From positions 124,001 through 188,000 of the IMG/VR virus record IMGVR_UViG_3300042888_002988: a DNA stretch of 64,000 nucleotides; one strand, written 5' to 3'. The DNA is from a virus. A program made the position numbers and the translations under genes. Positions within the stretch are counted from its first letter, which is position 1. Each line of letters starts with the position of its first letter. Of this stretch, positions 9,953 through 18,136 are shown one piece after another. The notes under the pieces were generated by a model, which did no database searches, was not told where the DNA came from, and saw only the letters and a list, made by a program, of their open reading frames with translations.

Positions 9953-12613
9953 ATGCCCCCGCCAGTTTCATACGGCAGCGCCAAGTCGTCCGGCTCTTCT
10001 GGATCGCCCAGCGGTTCGTCGATAGGTTCCAGCGCTGGTAGCTCTGGTAGCTCTGGTAGTTCTGGTAGTTCTGGTAGCTCGGGGTCCGGTGGGTCTGACG
10101 GTGGCGGCAGCGATGGTTCTGAAGGGCGTGGATGCTGTCCCGATCTCGGCCCGCTGATCACCATGCTGTATAAGGTCAACGGGCGGACGGATAAAGACTG
10201 CTTTGAGACGTCCCCCGAGCCGCAGTCCATAACGGTAGTAATGAACGGCACGGTCGGTCTACCGCCGTGTCCCGAATGCGAGAACTACTACATCGTGCGA
10301 TTCGGCATCGCCGGGCAATCACGGACGCAGAACCTGGGTATCGGCGGCACGTTCTTTGCGCACGAATTTACTATCGATCCTGCGTTCCCGAACTCGGACT
10401 ACCCGACGTTTGCCTGTATAGAGGTGCAGGGGTCCCCTCCGCCAGCTTTGAATTGCTACGAGGACATCGACTCGAATTGCTGTGTGCACGCGGTGTTCAG
10501 GTCGCCGGATTATTGCGAATTCAGCTCGTCCAGTGATTCATCGAGCGACAGCGGCAGCGGCGCGTGCTGCGTCCAGGTCGAATTTATATCGCCCGTCGAC
10601 GGGCACAAAGTTTGCGAGGAGATGTTCTACGGCGGAGGCGTCTATGGTTACGAAGATATTCAGCTGACGTGGAACCCGAACATTAAAAGATGGATCCTCA
10701 CCATCGGCGGGCCTGGTAGCACGGCTGTGATATTTACGGGCAACGAGTGCCCCCACGGTAATATCGAATACGAGGGGTTGTCGCTCAAGTTTGGTCCGTG
10801 TAACGGTTGCGGATCAAGCAGCAGCAGCGGTAGTTCTGACAGCGGCAGCAGTGCGGGTTCCGGCAGCTCCGCTGGTTCCAACTCAAGTAGCGGCAGCACT
10901 TCTGGTTCCGGCAGCTCCGCTGGTTCCAACTCAAGTAGCGGCAGCACTTCTGGTTCCGGCAGCGTCGGTTGTGACTGTATCCAGCTGCGGTTCATTCCGC
11001 AGGGAGACACAGAAGAGATTTGCATTGAGCTTACCGGGGCGCCGGGGGGCTTTGGTATCGACGACATTTTGTTCGTTATAGGTGAGGCTGGTGTATGGAC
11101 ACTGGCAATCGCTGGCGACGTTTGCACACCGCCCCCTGGCGGTGGTGGTAGTGGCGACTGTCCGGCCTTCGGGGTGTGGACCGACATAGACTTGGGCGAC
11201 ATTCTGGTTGGTCCTTGTGACGGGTGCGGTAGCAGCCCGTCCGACTCTAGCAGCTCCTCTGGCTCCGGCAGTGCTCCCGACTCAACCTCTGGCAGCGGCA
11301 GCTCCGGTAGCTCTGGTGTATCGAGCAGCGGCAGCGGATCTGGTGGCTCTGGTAGTGGGTCTGGCGGATCGGGCAGCGGCAGCTCTGGTGTATCGAGCAG
11401 CGGCAGCGGATCTGGTGGCTCTGGTAGTGGGTCTGGCGGATCGGGCAGCGGCAGCACTTCAGCGTGCTGCGTGCAGATCGAATTTATCTCGCCTGTAGAT
11501 GATCAACGCGTCTGCGCGGAGATGGCTTACGCCGATGGCGTTTACACGTACGAGACCATCACTGTTGAGCACAACGGCACTGCTTGGATCGGCATCTATC
11601 CGGAAGGGGCGAGCTTGATAACCTATGACCCAGATTGCCCCTACGGCAGTTTCTCCATGGGCTTCGCGGACGCGGAGCAAACCGTCGTTACGCTGGGTCC
11701 CTGCGTCGGTTGCGGTAGCAGCTCATCTGGCTCCGACAGCGGCAGCTCATCTGACAGCGGCAGTAACCCTGGCTCCGGCAGTGGCAGCTCATCTGACAGT
11801 GGCAGTAACCCTGGCTCCGGCAGTGGCAGCTCATCTGACAGTGGCAGTAACCCTGGCTCCGACAGCGGCAGTAACCCTGGCTCCGGCAGTGGCAGCTCAT
11901 CTGACAGTGGCAGTAACCCTGGCTCCGGCAGCGGCAGTAACCCTGGCTCCGGCAGCGGCAGTACCCCTGGCTCCGACAGCGGCAGTAACCCTGGCTCCGA
12001 CAGCGGCAGTAACCCTGGCTCCGGCAGTAACCCTGGCTCCGGCAGTAACCCTGGCTCCGACAGTGGCAGTAACCCTGGCTCCGACAGTGGCAGTAACCCT
12101 GGCTCCGACAGTGGCAGTAACCCTGGCTCCGACAGTGGCAGTAACCCTGGCTCCGACAGTAACCCTGGCTCCGACAGTAACCCTGGCTCCGGCAGCAACC
12201 CTGGCAGTAACCCTGGCTCCGGCAGCAACTTTGGCTCCGGCAGTAACCCTGACAGCGGCAGTAACCCTGACAGCGGCAGTAACCCTGGCAGTGGCAGTAA
12301 CCCTGGCAGCAACCCTGGCTCCGGCGGCAGCAACCCTGGCAGCAACCCTGGCTCCGGCGGCAGCAACCCTGGCAGTGGCAGTAACCCTGGCAGCAACCCT
12401 GGCTCCGGCGGCAGCAACCCTGGCAGCAACCCTGGCTCCGGCGGCAGCAACCCTGGCAGTGGCAGTAACCCTGGCAGCAACCCTGGCTCCGGCGGCAGCA
12501 ACCCTGGCAGCAACCCTGGCTCCGGCGGCAGCAACCCTGGCAGCAACCCTGGCTCCGGCGGCAGCAACCCTGGCTCCGGCGGCAGCAACCCTGGCTCCGG
12601 CTCCTACCCATGA
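9953..12613 (+). CDS. Ser/Gly/Asn/Pro-repeat protein with three Cys modules
   Basis: This 886-residue protein alternates Ser/Gly linkers with globular modules. After a Ser/Gly N-terminus (to about residue 58) comes a Cys-rich domain. Three related modules of roughly 80 residues follow, beginning CCVQVEF, CDCIQLRF and CCVQIEF and each ending in GPC-x-GCGSS. They are separated by Ser-rich linkers of variable length. The last 300 residues (from about 11722) are almost pure SGSNPGS-type repeats. No enzyme motif is visible. An extended fibre, whisker or capsule-like appendage is likely. Glycosyltransferase genes start 60 bases downstream, so these Ser residues could be glycosylated; that is inference. 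Confidence 0.6.
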   Translation: MPPPVSYGSAKSSGSSGSPSGSSIGSSAGSSGSSGSSGSSGSSGSGGSDGGGSDGSEGRGCCPDLGPLITMLYKVNGRTDKDCFETSPEPQSITVVMNGTVGLPPCPECENYYIVRFGIAGQSRTQNLGIGGTFFAHEFTIDPAFPNSDYPTFACIEVQGSPPPALNCYEDIDSNCCVHAVFRSPDYCEFSSSSDSSSDSGSGACCVQVEFISPVDGHKVCEEMFYGGGVYGYEDIQLTWNPNIKRWILTIGGPGSTAVIFTGNECPHGNIEYEGLSLKFGPCNGCGSSSSSGSSDSGSSAGSGSSAGSNSSSGSTSGSGSSAGSNSSSGSTSGSGSVGCDCIQLRFIPQGDTEEICIELTGAPGGFGIDDILFVIGEAGVWTLAIAGDVCTPPPGGGGSGDCPAFGVWTDIDLGDILVGPCDGCGSSPSDSSSSSGSGSAPDSTSGSGSSGSSGVSSSGSGSGGSGSGSGGSGSGSSGVSSSGSGSGGSGSGSGGSGSGSTSACCVQIEFISPVDDQRVCAEMAYADGVYTYETITVEHNGTAWIGIYPEGASLITYDPDCPYGSFSMGFADAEQTVVTLGPCVGCGSSSSGSDSGSSSDSGSNPGSGSGSSSDSGSNPGSGSGSSSDSGSNPGSDSGSNPGSGSGSSSDSGSNPGSGSGSNPGSGSGSTPGSDSGSNPGSDSGSNPGSGSNPGSGSNPGSDSGSNPGSDSGSNPGSDSGSNPGSDSGSNPGSDSNPGSDSNPGSGSNPGSNPGSGSNFGSGSNPDSGSNPDSGSNPGSGSNPGSNPGSGGSNPGSNPGSGGSNPGSGSNPGSNPGSGGSNPGSNPGSGGSNPGSGSNPGSNPGSGGSNPGSNPGSGGSNPGSNPGSGGSNPGSGGSNPGSGSYP
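10856..10951 (+). repeat. 48-nt tandem repeat, two exact copies
   Basis: Two adjacent identical 48-base units (10856-10903 and 10904-10951) encode a Ser/Gly/Asn linker. A partial third copy of about 12 bases follows. Perfect identity suggests recent slippage or recombination. Confidence 0.85.
11311..11454 (+). repeat. 72-nt tandem repeat, two copies
   Basis: Two adjacent 72-base units start at 11311 and 11383 and encode a Ser/Gly linker containing GVSSSGSGSGG. They lie between the second and third Cys modules, and their near-perfect identity implies recent duplication. Confidence 0.85.
11722..12606 (+). repeat. Long degenerate array encoding SGSNPGS units
   Basis: About 880 bases consist of 12- to 24-base units built on ggcagtaaccctggctcc and variants with gacagt or ggcggc. 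Higher-order copies of about 60 bases occur toward the end. All units keep the reading frame. Copy number is probably unstable between isolates and hard to assemble, so the exact length here should be treated with care. Confidence 0.85.
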
Positions 12614-12673
12614 GCGTAAGTTTTAGACTTGCGCCGCGACCGGCCACTCAGCATATTCACTACGCAAACCACT

Positions 12674-13429
12674 ATGAGCACCAATAGCAAACCGCACCCT
12701 AAAACACCCAAGAAACAAGCAGCCAGCACACCAGCGGGGGAGATCAACCAAGAGCCCCAGCTACTGACTGACTGGTTCGACAAGGTTTTCATTATCAACT
12801 GCGCGCACCGCCCTGACAGGCTGCAGGCAGTGAAAGAAGAAATTGTGGGTAAAAAACTCGGGGACTGGGACAAGATCACTGTTTCCCCGGCCATTATCGG
12901 TGACTACACCACGCACCCTGCGGGATGGGGAGGGGGCCGCGGCGCATGGGGATGCCTACAGTCGCACAGGCGAATCATGGAGGATCTCATGCACATGCGC
13001 GATGAGCGCGGTGACATGAACTGGGAGCGCGCTTTGATACTGGAGGACGACGTATTTTTCTTGGACAACGCCTTGCGTGACCTGGGTGACTTCATGCGAA
13101 TTGTGCCAGACGGCTGGGGACAAATCTATCTCGGCGGGCAGCATCGTGGCACGCAGCCGGTGCCGGTAATTCCGGGGGTGTTGCAGGGTCACTCGATCAA
13201 TCGCACGCACGCCTATGCCGTCAGTCGTCAGTTTATCCAGAAGATCTACTGCCACATCTCCTACATGATGGATTACAACGGCAACAACAAGCACATCGAT
13301 CACCAGTTGGAGCTGGCGCATCAACGCAAGGACTGGCTAGTATATTGTCCGCCCAAGTGGATCTGCGGGCAACGCGCGGGCGCGAGCAACATCAGCGGCA
13401 AAACTCTCCCTGACCAAATTTGGCAATGA
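12674..13429 (+). CDS. Glycosyltransferase family 25-like
   Basis: This 251-residue protein would transfer a sugar from a nucleotide-sugar donor. Residues 38-50 (KVFIINCAHRPDR) match the start of family 25 transferases. GCLQSHRRI at about 93-101 and LILEDDV at about 121-127 supply the conserved SH and acidic metal/nucleotide-binding motifs. The ATG at 12674 is preferred over an upstream TTG because it follows an A/C-rich leader (cgcaaaccact) like many operon starts here. The gene opens a five-gene sugar cassette and overlaps the next ORF by ATGA. The substrate is unknown; virion protein glycosylation is one possibility. Confidence 0.8.
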   Translation: MSTNSKPHPKTPKKQAASTPAGEINQEPQLLTDWFDKVFIINCAHRPDRLQAVKEEIVGKKLGDWDKITVSPAIIGDYTTHPAGWGGGRGAWGCLQSHRRIMEDLMHMRDERGDMNWERALILEDDVFFLDNALRDLGDFMRIVPDGWGQIYLGGQHRGTQPVPVIPGVLQGHSINRTHAYAVSRQFIQKIYCHISYMMDYNGNNKHIDHQLELAHQRKDWLVYCPPKWICGQRAGASNISGKTLPDQIWQ

Positions 13430-13605
13430 AAACGTCCGTAATACCAGGTCTTATGTTGATGGCGCGCACCGACGCGTCGCCCGATTATCTGCACGCGTTC
13501 CTCAGTCACCATGGTGTCAAGTTCGAGTCTATCAGTAAAACGTCATGGATCAGGCAGTCTGATGTGCCAAAACTCGAATCTGTATCAAATGGAAAATCTG
13601 CATGA
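13426..13605 (+). CDS. Small ORF between two glycosyltransferases
   Basis: This ORF encodes 59 residues starting MKTSVIPGLMLMARTDAS. The start overlaps the GT25 stop as ATGA, and its end overlaps the following glycosyltransferase by 17 bases. The coupling geometry matches real genes nearby, which supports translation. The sequence matches no family I know. It could instead be the remnant of a longer transferase gene. Confidence 0.4.
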   Translation: MKTSVIPGLMLMARTDASPDYLHAFLSHHGVKFESISKTSWIRQSDVPKLESVSNGKSA

Positions 13606-14299
13606 CAGGGTCACTGTGGTGATCAAGACGTTCATCCGTTATCAGACTTTGCGGCGCACCATACGCCGCATTAAGTCCGTGTGGCCGGGTCTTCACATAA
13701 TCGTTGTAGACGACACGCCGTTGAAATTACGCAAGCCTATCGCGATACCTGGCGTGACGTTCGTCGTGACCGAGCCGGACATCGGGCTGTCTGCCGGACG
13801 TAACCGCGGGTTTGCGGAGGCATCGACCGAGTATGTGCTATACACTGACGATGATGCCTTTCCGCATGCGAGCTCATCGCTGGCCGATCTGGAGCACCTA
13901 GTGAAGCAACTGGACGCGGGCCTAGCGGATCTGATTGGGTGGCGAGGATGGACCATCAACGAGAATGGCGGCAGGCTGTCGTTTCGAGGAGTCAGGCCCG
14001 GGGATCTGACGGTGTGTCAAGTCACGGAAAATGCTTACATCGCCAGGCGCGCTGTACTGGTGCAAAATCCGCACCCTGAGGAGATCAAGATTAACGGGGA
14101 GCACTTCTCGTTCTTCTACTTGCTCTACAAGGCCAAGGTAAAAGTGCGTTGCTCCAAGCTTCTGCGCTTCATCAACACCAAGGCCAGAAATCCTGAGTAT
14201 ACAGCTTATCGCAACCGGACGTATCGTAAGGCTGCCAAGCGAGCGACCGGTTACCAAGGCGCGCTATGGCAAGCTCCATCAGCAGACAGTGGATCATGA
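13589..14299 (+). CDS. Glycosyltransferase family 2-like
   Basis: This 236-residue GT-A-fold transferase starts from the ATG at 13589. VTVVIKTFIRYQTLRRTI at about 8-25 is the typical nucleotide-binding first strand. VVDD follows at about 39-42, the GLSAGRNRGF loop at 66-75, and TDDDA at 86-90 is the DxD-type metal site. A longer reading from 13511 is possible, but its N-terminus is unlike the family. The stop overlaps the next start as ATGA at 14296, so the cassette is translated as a unit. Donor and acceptor are not predictable from sequence. Confidence 0.8.
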   Translation: MENLHDRVTVVIKTFIRYQTLRRTIRRIKSVWPGLHIIVVDDTPLKLRKPIAIPGVTFVVTEPDIGLSAGRNRGFAEASTEYVLYTDDDAFPHASSSLADLEHLVKQLDAGLADLIGWRGWTINENGGRLSFRGVRPGDLTVCQVTENAYIARRAVLVQNPHPEEIKINGEHFSFFYLLYKAKVKVRCSKLLRFINTKARNPEYTAYRNRTYRKAAKRATGYQGALWQAPSADSGS

Positions 14300-14889
14300 T
14301 CGTTACCGAGTTGAACCTAGTGTTCCTACACCCCAGTAAGACGGGAGGAACTTCCGTAGAGAAGGCCCTGCTCTCGGCCCTCCTGCGCGGCCCGCTCAGC
14401 GATCTGGAGCGCAAGCATTACGCCATATGGGACAAAGGCAGCTCGCAGCACTGGCCTTTGGCGCACCTGCTGCGCCGTCGCCCGGAGGTTGCTAACTACA
14501 GGCAGGTGATGACGGTTCGCCATCCATACCACAGGTTCGTCAGTGAGTTCAATTATCAAGTGGCTGGTAATCGCTACAAGGTATCCCCATTTGAGCAATT
14601 CTACCGAAGCAATGATGTCAACGGGGCCATCCTCAGCGGCGCCCTGTGGCAGTGCAAGTATCCATGGCACGGCGCCAAGCAATGCGATTATCTGGGGGCA
14701 ACGACCGAGATCATGCGGCTCGAGACATTGTCCCAAGACTGGGCTCGATGCTTTCCGGAATTCGAAGCGCTGCCGCACGAAATGAAGTCTCGGTCGGTCG
14801 TCACTGTCGCCGACTTGGACGACGAAGCGAAGGCGGAGCTAGTGAGGCGCTACGAGGAGGACTTTAGAGTGTTTAATTATGAGCCATGA
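14296..14889 (+). CDS. Sulfotransferase-like protein
   Basis: This 197-residue protein would transfer sulfate from PAPS to a sugar or other hydroxyl. FLHPSKTGGTSVEKAL at about 10-25 is the 5'-phosphosulfate-binding loop of the carbohydrate sulfotransferase family. TVRHPYHRFVSEF at about 73-85 supplies the Arg and Ser of the 3'-phosphate-binding motif. The ATG at 14296 is chosen because it overlaps the previous stop (ATGA); a start at 14266 would add ten residues. The cassette context suggests sulfation of the glycan made by the neighbouring transferases. Phage sulfotransferases are uncommon, so the call rests on the two motifs. Confidence 0.75.
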   Translation: MIVTELNLVFLHPSKTGGTSVEKALLSALLRGPLSDLERKHYAIWDKGSSQHWPLAHLLRRRPEVANYRQVMTVRHPYHRFVSEFNYQVAGNRYKVSPFEQFYRSNDVNGAILSGALWQCKYPWHGAKQCDYLGATTEIMRLETLSQDWARCFPEFEALPHEMKSRSVVTVADLDDEAKAELVRRYEEDFRVFNYEP

Positions 14890-16138
14890 TCTAACTCTGC
14901 AGGCCACGCCGTGGCATATAATCAACCCGACGCACATACCAGTAGCGGCGACGGCCAACCTTGGAGACGCCATACAGAGCGCAGCTGCGCGGAAACTGTG
15001 GCCGACCACGAAGCTCGTACATCGCGATAAGCCGCGCTCGTGGCCCAAAGATGCGATAGTACCACTTGTTGGGTGGTATGGACATCATCGACAACCATTT
15101 CCAGCGTCGGCGAACGTCGTCATAGTAGGCTTTCACTGCAACCCAAAGTCGGCGCGCTGCCTGAAAAATCGCGCGGAATGGTTTAAGTCGCAGGTGCGCA
15201 ATCAGGGCTTCCCAGCGTTCTGTCGTGATATTTACACGCGGGACCTGCTGCGATCGGTCGGTGTTGATGCGGAGTTCGGTGGCTGCGTCACGCTTACGCT
15301 ACCTCCCCATACGGGCCCACGATCGGGGAGTATTGTCATCGATGTAGCCGGAGCCGATCCGCGAGAGTTGAGCACGCACGAAATCGTAGCGCTTAGCAAT
15401 ATCCGGGCAGAGCAGCGCCTGATAGAAGCGAACAAACAGATAGCGCAGCTGGGGAGCGCGTTGACTGTGCGGACCTCCCGCCTCCACGCGTGGTTGCCTA
15501 GCCTGGCCGCGGGAACAAACGCATCGTTGATATTTCCGCCGGCCGCCGGTGACGTCAGGTTCACCGGCTACAACATCAACGCCAAGACCCGGCAGGAGCT
15601 GTTTTCTCAGACGTCGCGCGCAGAGCCGCATCGTTACCGCCTCATCGAGGGGTGGTTTGACTTCGCAGATGTATACCGGGATATCGCCGATCGATTGCCG
15701 ACGGGCGGCACGTTTGTGGAGCTGGGAGTTTACGCCGGAAAGTCGCTTAGCTTCATGGTTGATTATCTGGCGTATCTAGGCAAGGAAGCGCGTGTGCTGG
15801 GTGTCGACCTTTTTGATCGGGTAGCCAAGCCCAAAGTAGAAAGCGCGCTGGGGGACGGCGCAGAGCTGCTGCAAGCTGATTCGGCGGCGGCAGCTGCAGC
15901 ATTTGCCGATGGTTCTGTGGACGCCGTGTTCGTGGACGCAAATCACTCGGCGGACGCCGTGGCAGCGGACATCCGGGCGTGGCTGCCTAAACTGTCCGCG
16001 ACGGGCGTCATTGCCGGCCATGACCTAAGTCCAGGTCACCCGGGTGTGCGGCGTGGGCTGTTGCGCGCTGGTATCCCGTATGAGCCAGTTTCCGCCGCCT
16101 GCTGGATACATGATCGCCGTCAATCTGAAGTTGACTAG
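14879..16138 (+). CDS. Pyruvyltransferase-like/methyltransferase fusion
   Basis: This 419-residue protein appears to join two domains. Residues 1 to about 230 resemble a polysaccharide pyruvyl transferase-like domain, with NLGDAIQSAAARKL at 27-40 matching the conserved N-terminal GD motif of that family. Residues about 245-419 are a class I SAM methyltransferase: GTFVELGVYAGKS at about 277-289 is the SAM loop, VLGVDLFD the acidic strand and VDAVFVDANHS the later core strand. The gene overlaps the sulfotransferase by 11 bases. The protein could add both a ketal-pyruvate and a methyl group to a glycan. The N-terminal assignment is less certain than the methyltransferase. Confidence 0.7.
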   Translation: MSHDLTLQATPWHIINPTHIPVAATANLGDAIQSAAARKLWPTTKLVHRDKPRSWPKDAIVPLVGWYGHHRQPFPASANVVIVGFHCNPKSARCLKNRAEWFKSQVRNQGFPAFCRDIYTRDLLRSVGVDAEFGGCVTLTLPPHTGPRSGSIVIDVAGADPRELSTHEIVALSNIRAEQRLIEANKQIAQLGSALTVRTSRLHAWLPSLAAGTNASLIFPPAAGDVRFTGYNINAKTRQELFSQTSRAEPHRYRLIEGWFDFADVYRDIADRLPTGGTFVELGVYAGKSLSFMVDYLAYLGKEARVLGVDLFDRVAKPKVESALGDGAELLQADSAAAAAAFADGSVDAVFVDANHSADAVAADIRAWLPKLSATGVIAGHDLSPGHPGVRRGLLRAGIPYEPVSAACWIHDRRQSEVD

Positions 16139-16165
16139 GTGGCCCCTCAGGATTAGCCATAGCTC

Positions 16166-16549
16166 ATGCCTCTTTCGCTGGTAGCGCTCATCGCCCTCAT
16201 CGTCCTGCTGGTCGCCGGCTGGACTGCCGCCTGGTTGTATTGGTTCTTCGAGGGTGATCTGCGTCACGCTCTGTTCGCCTTCGTCTTCCCAGAATCTTGG
16301 CGCGCCGATCGTCACAAGGAGGATCTGCTCACACTCAACCGGGAGGATTTTGAGATGTTCCTGGCTGCCGAATCCGCCGCGCCACCATTCGTCCGCGGCG
16401 TGCTGGGATGCCCTGGTTGCTTTTCCGCCTACGTGTCGGCCTCAGGCACTGCTCTGGGTGTCGCGAGTTTTTTCTTCCCCATCTTCCTGGTGCCGTTGAT
16501 ATGGGCATCGGCGGCATGGGCTGGCCATCGCCTTCTCCACAACACCTGA
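16166..16549 (+). CDS. Small membrane protein with CxxC
   Basis: This 127-residue protein has an N-terminal hydrophobic helix at about residues 4-26. A second hydrophobic region lies at about 92-122, directly after a GCPGCFSAY motif. The layout resembles small phage membrane proteins of the DUF1360 type, which place Cys pairs next to membrane helices. The role is unknown; a holin-like or envelope-associated function is only a guess. It begins after a 27-base gap from the methyltransferase gene, with no clear Shine-Dalgarno. Confidence 0.6.
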   Translation: MPLSLVALIALIVLLVAGWTAAWLYWFFEGDLRHALFAFVFPESWRADRHKEDLLTLNREDFEMFLAAESAAPPFVRGVLGCPGCFSAYVSASGTALGVASFFFPIFLVPLIWASAAWAGHRLLHNT

Positions 16550-16554
16550 GACCC

Positions 16555-16926
16555 ATGAATCGCAAACTCCGAATCTTCCGTATGATGGGTGACAAACGCG
16601 TCCCCTACACCATCGAGCTGGACGAACAGCTCACCGTCATCGCCGAATACGCCGACACCTCCGCGCTGGATCATGTGGCGATGGGGCGGAAGCCCGAGGC
16701 GGAAGCGTCGTCACCCGAGCGCAGGAAAGCCATGCTGGTCGCGCGCTGGACGACGCCGGCCGTGGACGTCAATCCGATCCCCGGCAGCGAGGAGCTCCGC
16801 CAGGAATTCTTCGAGGCGAAGCGGAAGTTGGACGAGCAGCACGGCGTCAAAGGTTGCCCCAGCTGCAAGCTCGGCCCGCTCATTCGTCAATATCGCGAGA
16901 AGCTGGAAAAGGCCAACCTGCTATGA
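16555..16926 (+). CDS. Small protein with C-terminal CxxC motif
   Basis: This 123-residue protein starts at the ATG at 16555, five bases after the membrane protein stop. A longer in-frame ORF runs upstream but lies inside the previous gene. Residues near 99-123 read KGCPSCKLGPLIRQYREKL, a CxxC followed by a basic helix. The next gene carries a similar Cys pair and basic helix. Function is unknown. The stop overlaps the next start (ATGA). Confidence 0.55.
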   Translation: MNRKLRIFRMMGDKRVPYTIELDEQLTVIAEYADTSALDHVAMGRKPEAEASSPERRKAMLVARWTTPAVDVNPIPGSEELRQEFFEAKRKLDEQHGVKGCPSCKLGPLIRQYREKLEKANLL

Positions 16927-17102
16927 GCATCCCGGGTATGTCGCAGTATCCGGACCTTGAGCAGAAATACCGCCATCAACTGGCCGACGCGCGCTCCCAG
17001 CGCTCCTCTTGCTCCTCCTGCGCAGTCAACAAGGTGCACGAGAAATTCAGGCGCTTATTAAGTGAAAGGCTCAAGCGTGACAAAGTGCTGAAGAAGCGGT
17101 AG
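16923..17102 (+). CDS. Very small CxxC protein
   Basis: This 59-residue protein starts at 16923 (ATGA overlap). SSCSSCAVNKVHEKFRRLL at about 27-45 resembles the C-terminal motif of the previous protein: a Cys pair, then a basic amphipathic helix. It may bind one metal with a partner or form a dimer. Function is unknown. It lies directly before the sigma factor gene. Confidence 0.55.
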   Translation: MSIPGMSQYPDLEQKYRHQLADARSQRSSCSSCAVNKVHEKFRRLLSERLKRDKVLKKR

Positions 17103-17111
17103 AGTAGCCGC

Positions 17112-17840
17112 GTGAACCAAGATCTCCCGCCGGTAATTCCGCCAGAAACACCCGAGTCGATCTACGACGCGTGGCGTGTGGATCCCACCCCTGACAACCT
17201 GGGGCGGGTCGTGAAGTCCTTGGACAACACGATCAATTATAAGCTGTCCACCATGGGGATCGGGGACAACCCTCAGATGCGTCACCAGGCCCGCCTGTTT
17301 GCGGCGGACGCGGTCAAGAAGTTCGACCCAGCCTCCGGCACCAATCTCCGCACATGGACGCAGAGCCAGCTCCAGTCGCTGCAGCGCTACCGCCGGGAGT
17401 CGCAGGGGCCGGTGAAGATTCCGGACCGCGCCTCACTGGACGCCTGGACGCTGGAGAAGACCTCGCGCGAGCTGGAGGATGAGCTCGGCTTCGAACCCGA
17501 CGTGAAACAGTTAGCCGACCGTTCTGGGCTTTCGGTCAAACGGATCGCCGCCGTGCGCAAGATCACCCGACCGATGGCCGCCGCCGCGCAGATGTATGAC
17601 GACGGTCAAACGCCGACTGATTTCCTGGGGGAAGCGCTGGAATACATCTACGACACTTCCGACCGCACCGACCGCAAGATCATCGAACTCACGACTGGCT
17701 ACGGCGGCTCACCGGTGATGGCGAAGAATGAGATTGCTCTCAAGCTGGGCATATCGCCGTCGCAGGTCACCCGGCGCGCCGACAGAATTGGCTTCAAGGT
17801 GCAGGAGATGGATCAACAGATCGAGGGGGTGCACGCATGA
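17112..17840 (+). CDS. RNA polymerase sigma factor-like protein
   Basis: This 242-residue protein looks like a compact group 3-type sigma factor that would direct RNA polymerase to phage promoters. The central region, AADAVKKFDPASGTNLRTW (about 56-74) followed by helices rich in Gln and Arg, fits sigma region 2. LGFEPDVKQLADRSGLSVKRI at about 125-145 resembles region 3. The C-terminal LKLGISPSQVTRRADRIG (about 215-232) is a region 4 helix-turn-helix. Start is GTG at 17112. Its place among tail genes suggests control of late genes, or packaging with the virion; both are inference. The stop overlaps the next gene (ATGA). Confidence 0.7.
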   Translation: MNQDLPPVIPPETPESIYDAWRVDPTPDNLGRVVKSLDNTINYKLSTMGIGDNPQMRHQARLFAADAVKKFDPASGTNLRTWTQSQLQSLQRYRRESQGPVKIPDRASLDAWTLEKTSRELEDELGFEPDVKQLADRSGLSVKRIAAVRKITRPMAAAAQMYDDGQTPTDFLGEALEYIYDTSDRTDRKIIELTTGYGGSPVMAKNEIALKLGISPSQVTRRADRIGFKVQEMDQQIEGVHA

Positions 17841-18136
17841 GAGGTCACGCGATCGCCAAGGAGGAAGACCGCACGCGTGCTTTCCAGGAGCACCGGCAGG
17901 AGCTGCAGGGGCGTCTACCCAAGGGGCCGTTCGAGTTCGCGGCAGATCTGGATTTCAAGGACATCAAGCCCGATGATAAGGACCCGCCTGTGGTGCGGCG
18001 TTTCAAGCTGGCTGTGGCGCGCGATGCGCGATACGCTGTGGCTTCAGGCCCCTACCTGCAGATCTTCGGTCTCAGCCAGGGCCTGCGGTCTATCTACGAC
18101 GGTGGTGCTCAAATCCAAGACGGCAGTGCAACATGA
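17837..18136 (+). CDS. Small baseplate-region protein
   Basis: This 99-residue soluble protein is coupled by ATGA overlaps to both the sigma factor gene and the gp25-like gene. The first half is charged and the second half more hydrophobic. I recognise no motif. The position directly before a gp25-like gene suggests a baseplate or tail-tip part. Confidence 0.55.
   Translation: MRGHAIAKEEDRTRAFQEHRQELQGRLPKGPFEFAADLDFKDIKPDDKDPPVVRRFKLAVARDARYAVASGPYLQIFGLSQGLRSIYDGGAQIQDGSAT

Noticed and set aside
11641-12588. Long minus-strand frames rich in Leu/Pro/Gly or Cys/Gln
   Set aside because: These are reverse readings of the SGSNPGS-coding repeats; a repetitive array stays open in several frames.
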